A stretch of DNA of 64,000 bases, taken from assembly GCF_027913215.1 (NCBI RefSeq), contig NZ_CP115784.1:1178001-1242000 (forward strand). The letters are read 5' to 3'. This stretch comes from Paracoccus aerodenitrificans. GTDB taxonomy: Bacteria; Pseudomonadota; Alphaproteobacteria; Rhodobacterales; Rhodobacteraceae. The position numbers and the translations under genes are program-made. This document shows positions 19,840-27,830 of this stretch, in pieces (the first letter of the stretch is position 1; each line of letters begins with the position of its first letter). The notes under the pieces are model-generated. The model did no database searches. It was not told the origin of the DNA and worked only from the letters and a program-made list of their open reading frames with translations.

Positions 19840-21384
19840 ATGCGCAGCCCAATTTCCCGTTTTCTGGCAACCGTTTCCGTTGCGGCACTGACCCTTGGTG
19901 CACTGCCTGTCGCGGCGCAGGACACAGCCCCCGCGCAGGCACAACAGACCCAGGATCAGGCGGCAAACAGCAATGAGGCACCGCTTGCCGCCCCCGAAAC
20001 CGAGGCGCGGCGTCAGGCCGTCATGCCCGACAGTTTCGCCGATCTGGTCGAAGAGGTTTCTCCGGCGGTGGTGAATATCAACACGACCTCGGTGGTCGAA
20101 CAGCCGACCGGCCCGATGTTCCCCGAGGGCAGCCCGTTTTCGGATCTGTTCCGGGATTTCGGCTTTCCGATGCCCGACCAGAATCAGCAAAACCCCTTCG
20201 GACAGCGCCGTCAGCCTCAGCGGGCAAATGCGCTTGGTTCGGGCTTCGTGATTTCGGATGACGGATATATCGTCACCAATAACCACGTGATCGACGGTGC
20301 CGATGAGATCGAGATCGAGTTCCGCGATGGCGCCCGCCGCGCCGCCGAGGTGATCGGGACCGATGCGCAGACCGATATCGCCCTGCTGAAGGTCGATGCC
20401 GAAGATCTGCCCTTCGTGGGCTTCGGCGACAGCGACGATGCCCGCGTAGGTGACTGGGTGCTGGCGCTTGGCAACCCTCTGGGTCAGGGTTTTTCGGCCT
20501 CGACCGGGATCGTCTCGGCGCGGGGCCGGGCGCTGACCGGGGCATATGATGACTATATCCAGACCGATGCGTCGATCAATCGCGGCAATTCCGGCGGCCC
20601 GCTGTTCAACATGGATGGCGAGGTGATCGGCGTGAATACCGCGATCCTGTCGCCGAATGGCGGCTCTATCGGGATCGGCTTCTCGATGGCCTCCAATGTG
20701 GTGGAAAACGTGATCGATCAGTTGCTGGAATTCGGAGAAACCCGTCGCGGCTGGCTGGGTGTGAAGATTCAGGCCCTGACCCCGGAAATTGCGGAATCGC
20801 TTGGGCTGGATAACGAAAACGGCGCGATGGTCGCCGATGTATTCGACGGTCCCGCCTCGGAAGCAGGCATCCGCTCGGGCGATGTGATCCTGCAATTCGA
20901 CGGCAATGCGATCGAGGATGACCGTGATCTGGTCTCGCGCGTCGCGCAGGCTCCGATCGGAGAAGCGGTCGAGGTTCAGATCCTCCGCGACGGCGAGACG
21001 CAGAATCTAGACGTGACACTGGGCCGCCGCGAAACTGCGGAAGGCATGACCAGCGGCAGCGGGAATACGACCCCGGGTGGCGAGCAGCGCGAAACGCTTG
21101 GCATGTCGCTTCAACCTCTGACGCCGGAACTTGCGACTGAGCTGGGTCTCGACGAAGATCAGGAGGGGCTTGTCGTCACCGATGTCGAGCCTGCATCCGA
21201 CGCCGCCGATAAAGGGCTTGGGCGCGGCGATGTGATCACCGAGGCAGGTCAGCAGCCCATCGCCTCTCTGGGCGATCTTCAGGACCGTATCGACGAATCG
21301 CGTGAGGCCGGACGCAATTCGATCCTGCTGATGATCCGCCGCGGGGGCGAGCCGCGCTTCGTCGCGCTGTCCATCGCCGAATAA
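19840..21384 (+). CDS. degP: DegP/HtrA-type periplasmic serine protease
   Basis: This 514-residue exported protease of the Do family has a signal peptide at about 1-27 (ending VAAQ-D). The catalytic triad is H149 (TNNHVIDG), D179 (TDIALLK) and S251 (RGNSGGPL). Two PDZ domains follow (starting around GWLGVKIQALTPE and near LGMSLQPLTPE). It degrades or refolds damaged periplasmic proteins. AAAGGA precedes the ATG. It lies downstream of hflKC but beyond a strong terminator, so it has its own promoter in the 139-base gap. Confidence 0.93.
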   Translation: MRSPISRFLATVSVAALTLGALPVAAQDTAPAQAQQTQDQAANSNEAPLAAPETEARRQAVMPDSFADLVEEVSPAVVNINTTSVVEQPTGPMFPEGSPFSDLFRDFGFPMPDQNQQNPFGQRRQPQRANALGSGFVISDDGYIVTNNHVIDGADEIEIEFRDGARRAAEVIGTDAQTDIALLKVDAEDLPFVGFGDSDDARVGDWVLALGNPLGQGFSASTGIVSARGRALTGAYDDYIQTDASINRGNSGGPLFNMDGEVIGVNTAILSPNGGSIGIGFSMASNVVENVIDQLLEFGETRRGWLGVKIQALTPEIAESLGLDNENGAMVADVFDGPASEAGIRSGDVILQFDGNAIEDDRDLVSRVAQAPIGEAVEVQILRDGETQNLDVTLGRRETAEGMTSGSGNTTPGGEQRETLGMSLQPLTPELATELGLDEDQEGLVVTDVEPASDAADKGLGRGDVITEAGQQPIASLGDLQDRIDESREAGRNSILLMIRRGGEPRFVALSIAE

Positions 21385-21409
21385 GGCATCAAGACGTACA
21401 GACAGTGCA

Positions 21410-21437
21410 GGGCGGGGGCGTGCTCCCGCCCTTTTCT
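21410..21437 (+). terminator. Rho-independent terminator of degP
   Basis: GGGCGGG at 21410-21416 pairs with CCCGCCC at 21425-21431, followed by TTTTCTTT. Confidence 0.8.
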
Positions 21438-21471
21438 TTGCGGGCAGGATGGCCTATTTCGCCCGCAATGA

Positions 21472-21807
<336 letters not shown>

Positions 21808-21952
21808 TCGTGATTCCGGCGTTCTGACCCGGATTCTCTCACCGAAAATCAGTGATTTACTTGTCAGCGCGGCCATGTCGCGCTAGCCCGGCAGAAGACA
21901 GATGTCCTGACCTAGCGGAAAGGACGGGGATATTTCTTCTAAGGGGCTTATC
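21808..21952 (+). promoter_or_regulatory. purU leader with two small stem-loops
   Basis: AGCGCG at 21866-21871 pairs with CGCGCT at 21879-21884, and GTCCT at 21904-21908 pairs with AGGAC at 21921-21925. The second stem lies about 28 bases before the ATG. A structured leader is possible, but no known riboswitch class was recognised. Confidence 0.3.
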
Positions 21953-22837
21953 ATGGCCGATCTGGTTCTGACCGTCACCTGCCCGACCCGGCGCGGTATC
22001 GTCGCGGCAATCTCGGCATTCCTGTCGGATCATGGCTGCAACATCACCGATTCCGCGCAATTCGACGATATGCAGGCGGGCCGGTTTTTCATGCGGGTCA
22101 GCTTCAGCGATCAGGAGGGCGTCGGGCTGGACCGGCTGCGTCAGGAATTCGCAGCACTCGCCGGGGAATTTGGCATGGAAGCCGCGATATATGACGCGGA
22201 ACGTCCGATGCGGGTGCTGCTGATGGTGTCCAGTTTCGGGCATTGCCTGAACGATATTCTGTATCGCTGGCGGATCGGAGCGCTTCCGGTCGAGATCGTG
22301 GGGGTAGTGTCGAACCATCTCACCTATCAGAAGCTGGTGGTAAACCACGACATCCCCTTTCACCATATCCGTGTCACCAGCGACAACAAACCCGAGGCCG
22401 AGGCGCAATTGCTGGAGATCGTCCGGGAGACCGGGACAGAGCTGGTCGTTCTGGCACGCTATATGCAGGTTCTGTCGGACAGGCTGTGCAGTGAGCTGTC
22501 AGGGCGGATCATCAATATCCACCACTCCTTCCTTCCCAGCTTTAAGGGCGCGAACCCCTATAAGCAAGCCTATGAGCGCGGCGTGAAGCTGATCGGCGCC
22601 ACGGCGCATTACGTCACCGCCGATCTGGATGAGGGCCCGATCATTGAGCAGGATACGGTCCGAGTGACCCATGCTCAGTCGGCTGCGGATTATGTCAGCC
22701 TCGGCCGCGATGTGGAATCTCAGGTGCTGGCTCGCGCGATCCATGCGCATATCCATCACCGCGTATTCATGAATGGCGGGCGCACGGTCGTTTTCCCGGC
22801 CTCGCCGGGAAGCTATGCGTCGGTGCGGATGGGCTGA
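21953..22837 (+). CDS. purU: Formyltetrahydrofolate deformylase
   Basis: This 294-residue enzyme hydrolyses 10-formyl-THF to THF and formate, balancing one-carbon pools. It has an N-terminal ACT domain (about 1-80; MADLVLTVTCPTRRGIVAAI). The formyltransferase fold follows, with NIHHSFLPSFKGANPY at about 188-203 (catalytic Asn/His) and the catalytic Asp in DLDEGPIIEQD. AAGGGG precedes the ATG. It converges on phaZ. Confidence 0.95.
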   Translation: MADLVLTVTCPTRRGIVAAISAFLSDHGCNITDSAQFDDMQAGRFFMRVSFSDQEGVGLDRLRQEFAALAGEFGMEAAIYDAERPMRVLLMVSSFGHCLNDILYRWRIGALPVEIVGVVSNHLTYQKLVVNHDIPFHHIRVTSDNKPEAEAQLLEIVRETGTELVVLARYMQVLSDRLCSELSGRIINIHHSFLPSFKGANPYKQAYERGVKLIGATAHYVTADLDEGPIIEQDTVRVTHAQSAADYVSLGRDVESQVLARAIHAHIHHRVFMNGGRTVVFPASPGSYASVRMG

Positions 22838-22917
22838 GGCGCATAGGAAAAGCGCCGTCACGCATCACTGTCCTGAAAACACCCGCGCCATTGCCGGACT
22901 GACCCGAGCCCGCCGGA

Positions 22918-24255
22918 TCACACCGGAAGCTGGCGGCTGGTCAGCCCTTTCGGTTCGGTATGGGCCTTCGCACCGGCGGGGCGGCGGCGTGGGGTTGGTT
23001 TTTCGCTGCCGGAGTTTTCGTCGATGAAATCCAGCACGATGGGCCGGATATTCAGACGCCAGCTTTTGCCCGCGAAGATCCCGTAATGGCCCGCGCCGGG
23101 TTCGAGATGCTGCTGCTTCTTGTTCTCTGCCAGCCCGGTGCAGAGATCGAGCGCCGCGACGCACTGGCCGGGGGCCGAGATATCGTCATTCGCGCCTTCC
23201 ACGGTAAAGACCGCGACATCCTTGATCTTGCCGATATCCACCTGTTTGCCATTCACGGTGAAGCGGTTTTCGGCGATTTCGAGGCCTTTGAAAATCCGTT
23301 CGACGGTCGAAAGATAGAACTCTGCCGTCATATCCATAACGGCCAGATATTCATCGTAGAACTTGTTGTGGCGGTCAGCTTCCGAGCCTTCGCCCCGCGC
23401 CTCCGCGAAGATCTTGTCGATGAAGGCGGATGCGTGATGTTCCGAGTTCATCGCGATGAACGAGGCAAGCTGCGCCAGCCCGGGATAGACCAGACGTCCC
23501 GCGCCCTTATATTTGAAGCCGACCTGCTGGATGACCAGATATTCCAGTTCACCCATCGTCATGCGGTTGCCGAAATCGGTGACTTCGGTCGCGGCGGCGT
23601 CGGGATTGATCGGGCCGCCGATCAGGGTGAGGGTGCGGGGCTGCGCTTTGGGGTCTTCCTCGGCCAGCAGCGCCGTGGCGGCAAGCGCCAGCGGAGCGGG
23701 CTGGCACACTGCAACGACATTCAGATCCGGGCCGAGATGGCGCATGAAATCGACCAGATAGTCGGTGTAATCCTCGATATCGAACTTGCCCTTCGACACT
23801 GGGATATCGCGGGCATTATGCCAGTCGGTGACATAGACATCCGCATCGGGCAGCAGCGACACCACGGTCGAGCGCAGCAATGTCGCGTAATGGCCCGACA
23901 TGGGCGCGACGAGGAGGATCTTGCGGGTATGGGGTTCACGGCGGGCGACGCGGAAATGGATCAGATCGCCGAAATCCTTTTTCAGCACACGTTCGACATG
24001 CACGATATGGTCCTGACCGCCCGGCCCGGCGATTGCAGGGATATTCCAGTCCGGCTTGATGACCATGCGTGAGAAGCTGCGTTCGGTGACGCGGCCCCAT
24101 GCGCTCATGATGCGGAACATCGGATGGGGGATCATTGCGAAGGCGGGATAAGACGCCATCGCACGGGCCGATGCGCCCAGCCACTCATTCGTGTTGCGGA
24201 TCGTTTCCATCGCATCGTAGGAAATCAATCCCTTGAGAAGAGGTTGCTTGGCCAT
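22918..24255 (-). CDS. phaZ: Intracellular poly(3-hydroxyalkanoate) depolymerase
   Basis: This 445-residue PHB depolymerase of the cytoplasmic granule type belongs to the alpha/beta-hydrolase fold. The likely nucleophile is Cys184 in VAVCQPAPLA, the Cys variant of the lipase box used by PhaZ enzymes. The Asp and His partners fall in the EGANDDISAPGQ and EPGAGHYGIFAGK segments. It degrades stored PHB. It is divergent from phaC across 103 bases, the typical Paracoccus/Rhodobacter arrangement. Confidence 0.93.
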   Translation of the reverse strand: MAKQPLLKGLISYDAMETIRNTNEWLGASARAMASYPAFAMIPHPMFRIMSAWGRVTERSFSRMVIKPDWNIPAIAGPGGQDHIVHVERVLKKDFGDLIHFRVARREPHTRKILLVAPMSGHYATLLRSTVVSLLPDADVYVTDWHNARDIPVSKGKFDIEDYTDYLVDFMRHLGPDLNVVAVCQPAPLALAATALLAEEDPKAQPRTLTLIGGPINPDAAATEVTDFGNRMTMGELEYLVIQQVGFKYKGAGRLVYPGLAQLASFIAMNSEHHASAFIDKIFAEARGEGSEADRHNKFYDEYLAVMDMTAEFYLSTVERIFKGLEIAENRFTVNGKQVDIGKIKDVAVFTVEGANDDISAPGQCVAALDLCTGLAENKKQQHLEPGAGHYGIFAGKSWRLNIRPIVLDFIDENSGSEKPTPRRRPAGAKAHTEPKGLTSRQLPV

Positions 24256-24358
24256 ATTTGCACCATGTCCCTATGCACCCCGGCGTTAAACTGCCCCCTT
24301 TTTCATCGGGCGCGTGCCGGTTAAGATTGGAGTGCGAGAGTAGGGGGGAATATCGGTT
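24256..24358. promoter_or_regulatory. Divergent promoter region phaZ / phaC
   Basis: This 103-base gap must hold promoters for both genes. I do not see an intact CTGC-N3-GCAG PhaR-type site here, unlike upstream of phaP. Confidence 0.4.
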
Positions 24359-26554
24359 ATGGCAAGTGACGAAGCAGGCAATGACGCGGGCCGTGGCAAG
24401 GATGCTGCACCGCGGAAACGTCCCGCCCGCAGGACAACAGCCGCAGGCAAGACCGCGGCTCCGGTGAAAAAACCGGGCAGCACGGCGTCCGCGGCCAAGG
24501 CTGTGACCGGGTCCACGGCGAAGGGAACTGCAAAGACAACGGGCCGGGCGAAGACCTCCGGCAGCCGGACCGCTGCTGCGGCCAAGTCCCCGTCTTCACG
24601 TCGGAAACCGGCGACAGCCGGATCGGCGGCGTCGCAGGCAAAAGCCTCTGCGGCGAAGAGCGCACGCGTTGCGCCCCCCGCCGCTGCCGAGGTTGACCTT
24701 CAGAAAGGCGCATCGGTCAGAAGCAGCGATGCCGGAGCCAAAGCGGCTGCGGCATCATCGGGCGGTTCTGCTGCTGCCGGGGTCCCGGAAGCGCCCGCGC
24801 CCGCCGCAAGCTCGCAGCTTGCCGAGAACATGGAGCGGATCGAATCTCTCACTCAGCGTCTCGCGGCGGCTTTTGCGCAGCGTCCGATGCATGATCCGGG
24901 CGTCGAGGCTCCGGGTGCCGATCTGATGGTGAATGCCGGGCTGGCTTGGGCGAAGATGTGGACCGAGCAGCCCGCGCGTATTCTGGAACAACAGGTGAAA
25001 TACTGGGGTGCGACGCTGGCTCATTACGCCGAGATGCAGTCCCAGTTCGTGCGTGGCAAACTGACCGCGCCCGAGGATGACAAACCGGAAAGCGACAAGC
25101 GTTTCCGCAATCCGCTGTGGCAAAGCCATCCCTATTTCAACACGGTCAAGACGCAGTACCAGATCAATGCTCAGGCCATGCGCGATGCGGCGGGCGAACT
25201 GGATATGCTCGATCCGGTGGATCAGCACAGGCTTGGATGGCTGACCAATCAGATCATCGACATGTTCGCCCCGACGAATTTCTTCGCCACCAACCCTGAC
25301 GCAATCGAGCGGGCACTTGAGACCGAGGGCGAAAGCCTTGTGAAGGGGCTTGAGAACCTCGTCCGGGATGTCGAACTGAACAAGGGCGAGATGGTCGTAT
25401 CGCTGGCCGACCGCGATGCGTTCTGCGTGGGCGAGAATATCGGAACCGCACCGGGCCGGGTCGTGAGGCAGGAACGGCTTTATGAGCTGATCCAGTTCAG
25501 CCCGACAACCGAAAAGGTCCATGCGACTCCGATCGTGATCTTCCCGCCCTGGATCAACAAGTTCTATATTCTGGATCTCAAGCCGGAAAACAGCCTGATC
25601 CGCTGGATCGTCGATCAGGGCTATACGCTGTTTGTGGTGTCATGGGTCAATCCCGATGCCAGCTTCGCCGGGACAGGGCTGGAGGATTACGTCAGCGCCT
25701 ATCTCTCAGTGATGGATGCTGTCGAGGAAATCACCGCAGAGCCGAAGCTGAACGCCATCGGCTATTGCATCGGCGGCACGACACTGTCGCTGACGCTTGC
25801 TCTGATGGCACAGCGCGGCGATGATCGGGTGAATGCCGCGACATTCTTCACCACGCTGACCGATTTTTCCGAACAGGGAGAGTTCACGCCCTTCCTTCAG
25901 GATGATTTCGTCGAAGGCATCGCGTCCGAGATCGAGCGCAGCGGAATTTTCGCCTCGCATCTCATGAGCCGCACCATGAGCTTCCTGCGGGCAAATGATC
26001 TGGTCTGGGGTCCGGCGATCCGGTCCTATCTGATGGGAGAGGCGCCTCCGGCCTTCGACCTTCTGTACTGGAATGGCGATGCCACCAATCTGCCGGGGAA
26101 AATGACCGTCGATTACCTGCGCGGTCTCTGCCAGAAAAATCTTCTGGCTGGCGACGGGTTCCCGATCATGGAGCACCGCGTGAAGATCTCCGATATCACA
26201 CTGCCGCTCTGCGCCATTGGCTGCGAAACCGACCATATCGCTCCGTGGAAATATAGCTGGCGGGGGGTAAAGCAGATGGGGTCAAAGGATAAGCGCTTTA
26301 TCCTCTCGGAATCCGGCCATATCGCGGGGATCGTGAATCCGCCCTCGAAGAAAAAATACGGCCACTATACTGGCGGGGAGGATTTCTCGGGTGAGCCGGA
26401 GAACTGGAAAGACGCGGCAGAGTTCACCCCGGGAAGCTGGTGGCCGACTTGGGAAAGCTGGCTGAAGGGCTTCTCGGGAGAGCTTGTCGATGCCCGCGAA
26501 CCCGAAGAAGGCTTCAGTGCAGCGCCCGGCAGCTATGTTCATCAGAAATACTGA
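24359..26554 (+). CDS. phaC: Class I poly(3-hydroxyalkanoate) synthase with a basic Ala/Lys-rich N-terminal extension
   Basis: This 731-residue synthase polymerises 3-hydroxyacyl-CoA on PHA granules. The catalytic Cys470 is in the lipase-like box GYCIGGT, with Asp625 (CETDHIAPW) and His654 (SGHIAGIV). PHA-synthase motifs such as PPWINKFYILDLKPENSLIRW are also present. Class I enzymes are usually near 590-630 residues. The excess is an N-terminal tract of about 150 residues made mostly of Ala, Lys, Ser, Thr, Arg and Gly, resembling a histone H1-like tail. Downstream ATG codons are far inside the core, so the tract is probably translated. Confidence 0.93.
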   Translation: MASDEAGNDAGRGKDAAPRKRPARRTTAAGKTAAPVKKPGSTASAAKAVTGSTAKGTAKTTGRAKTSGSRTAAAAKSPSSRRKPATAGSAASQAKASAAKSARVAPPAAAEVDLQKGASVRSSDAGAKAAAASSGGSAAAGVPEAPAPAASSQLAENMERIESLTQRLAAAFAQRPMHDPGVEAPGADLMVNAGLAWAKMWTEQPARILEQQVKYWGATLAHYAEMQSQFVRGKLTAPEDDKPESDKRFRNPLWQSHPYFNTVKTQYQINAQAMRDAAGELDMLDPVDQHRLGWLTNQIIDMFAPTNFFATNPDAIERALETEGESLVKGLENLVRDVELNKGEMVVSLADRDAFCVGENIGTAPGRVVRQERLYELIQFSPTTEKVHATPIVIFPPWINKFYILDLKPENSLIRWIVDQGYTLFVVSWVNPDASFAGTGLEDYVSAYLSVMDAVEEITAEPKLNAIGYCIGGTTLSLTLALMAQRGDDRVNAATFFTTLTDFSEQGEFTPFLQDDFVEGIASEIERSGIFASHLMSRTMSFLRANDLVWGPAIRSYLMGEAPPAFDLLYWNGDATNLPGKMTVDYLRGLCQKNLLAGDGFPIMEHRVKISDITLPLCAIGCETDHIAPWKYSWRGVKQMGSKDKRFILSESGHIAGIVNPPSKKKYGHYTGGEDFSGEPENWKDAAEFTPGSWWPTWESWLKGFSGELVDAREPEEGFSAAPGSYVHQKY

Positions 26555-26586
26555 TTGAGTCCCCGTTAACTATAGCAAAATTTTTG

Positions 26587-26597
26587 CTGCAGTGCAG
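26587..26597. promoter_or_regulatory. PhaR-type operator 1 upstream of phaP
   Basis: CTGCAGTGCAG fits the CTGC-N3-GCAG TGC-rich palindrome reported for PhaR of Paracoccus denitrificans. It lies 97 bases before the phaP ATG. Confidence 0.65.
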
Positions 26598-26614
26598 AAA
26601 AAAAGGTTGAAATG

Positions 26615-26625
26615 CTGCGGTGCGG
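26615..26625. promoter_or_regulatory. PhaR-type operator 2 upstream of phaP
   Basis: CTGCGGTGCGG is a one-mismatch copy of the same CTGC-N3-GCAG pattern. Its start is exactly 28 bases after the start of operator 1, so it is offset by close to two and a half turns of the helix. Confidence 0.5.
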
Positions 26626-26693
26626 CATCTACCTTGTAGCTACGGAATTAAAAAGGCGGTCTCCCTCCCTGGCCGCCGTAAACGGAGAGAAAA

Positions 26694-27152
26694 ATGGCTA
26701 AGGCACCTGACTTCACCAAGACCATGCAAGACATGATGGCGAACTTCCCCGTCGACACCTCGTCGATGCAGGACGCTTTCAAAACCCAGTCGGCGCTGAA
26801 CGAGAAAATGGCACGCGCTGCTCTGTCGGCTGCCGAGCGTTCGACCGAGATTTCGGCTCAGTGGGCCAAAGACACCATCGCCCGCGTTGGTGAACTGACC
26901 GCTCAGAAAGACGACGCCAGCGGCTATGCCAAAGCGTTCACCGATTTCGCCAACGCTTCGACCGAAAGCGCTGCCGAGCATATGTCGGCTTTCGCTGAAG
27001 TCGCGAAAAAACTGCAGATGGAAACCGTTGACCTGCTGATGTCCGCTGGCAAGGATCTGGCCGAAGAAGGTCAGAAAACCGCCGAGAAAGCGACCCGTCA
27101 GGCTCAGGACGCTGTCAAGAAAGCGACCGCTGCGACGACCCCCAAGGCATAA
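26694..27152 (+). CDS. phaP: Phasin, PHA granule-associated protein
   Basis: This 152-residue, highly helical protein coats PHB granules. It is rich in Ala, Lys, Glu, Thr and Gln with no signal peptide. Amphipathic helices run through ALNEKMARAALSAAERSTEI and a C-terminal AEKATRQAQDAVKKATAAT tail. Codon choice is strongly biased to a few codons compared with neighbours, which fits very high expression. AGGAGAG-like sequence (GGAGAG) precedes the ATG. Two PhaR-type operators lie upstream and a terminator follows. Confidence 0.92.
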   Translation: MAKAPDFTKTMQDMMANFPVDTSSMQDAFKTQSALNEKMARAALSAAERSTEISAQWAKDTIARVGELTAQKDDASGYAKAFTDFANASTESAAEHMSAFAEVAKKLQMETVDLLMSAGKDLAEEGQKTAEKATRQAQDAVKKATAATTPKA

Positions 27153-27173
27153 TCGCATGTCAGCTTGACGATT

Positions 27174-27201
27174 GGGGTGGCCTTCGGGGCCGCCCCTTTT
27201 T
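27174..27201 (+). terminator. Rho-independent terminator of phaP
   Basis: GGGGTGGCC at 27174-27182 pairs with GGCCGCCCC at 27188-27196 (one G-T pair), followed by TTTTT. Confidence 0.8.
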
Positions 27202-27233
27202 CTTTGCAATCAGCGCCGTTTGGCCTCAAGATG

Positions 27234-27244
27234 CTGCAAATGCA
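27234..27244. promoter_or_regulatory. Possible PhaR autoregulatory site
   Basis: CTGCAAATGCA, a relaxed relative of the phaP operators with a 4-base spacer, lies 17 bases before the phaR ATG. Repressor binding here would fit the known autoregulation of phaR. Confidence 0.35.
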
Positions 27245-27260
27245 TTGAAGGGGAAAGCCG

Positions 27261-27830
27261 ATGGCCAAAGCAGATACCGCGGCGCCATTGCTGATAAAGC
27301 GTTATGCCAGTCGCAGGCTCTATAATACCGAGACAAGCGATTATGTGACTCTCGAAGACATCGCGCGGTTCATACGGGACGGGCGAGAGGTCAAGATCGT
27401 CGACCTGAAAACTGGGGACGAGCTGACGCGGCAATACCTTCTTCAGATCATCGCAGAGCATGAAAGCCGCGGTGAGAATGTGCTGCCGGTCGATGTGCTG
27501 ACAGATCTTGTCCGCAGCTATACCAGCCAGGCGCAGAGCGTGGTTCCCCAGTTCCTCGCTGCCAGCTTCGAGATGCTCCGCGAAGGTCAGTCGAAGATCA
27601 TGGAGAATATGGCCTCGATGCCGACCCCGATGTCCTCCATGCCCGGCTTCGACCAGCTTCAGCGCCAGCAGCAGGCTTTCCTGAAGGCGATGATGGGCGG
27701 CTGGCGCAGCGCAGGCTCGGGTCCCGCACCTGACGAGGGCGATGACGATCAGGGCGGGACAGAAAAACCCGACATGGAAGATATCCGCAAACAGCTTGCT
27801 GCTTTACAGGACCGCATTTCGAAAATGTGA
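27261..27830 (+). CDS. phaR: Polyhydroxyalkanoate synthesis repressor PhaR
   Basis: This 189-residue cytoplasmic repressor binds both DNA and PHA. The N-terminal DNA-binding PHB_acc_N domain starts at IKRYASRRLYNTETSDYVTL (about 12-70). The PHB_acc region follows (LPVDVLTDLVRSYTSQAQSVVPQFL). The C-terminal part is Gln/Met-rich and then acidic. AAGGGGAAA precedes the ATG. It is the third gene of the phaC-phaP-phaR cluster. Its last 27 bases are overlapped on the other strand by the runaway end of the recombinase frame. Confidence 0.94.
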   Translation: MAKADTAAPLLIKRYASRRLYNTETSDYVTLEDIARFIRDGREVKIVDLKTGDELTRQYLLQIIAEHESRGENVLPVDVLTDLVRSYTSQAQSVVPQFLAASFEMLREGQSKIMENMASMPTPMSSMPGFDQLQRQQQAFLKAMMGGWRSAGSGPAPDEGDDDQGGTEKPDMEDIRKQLAALQDRISKM

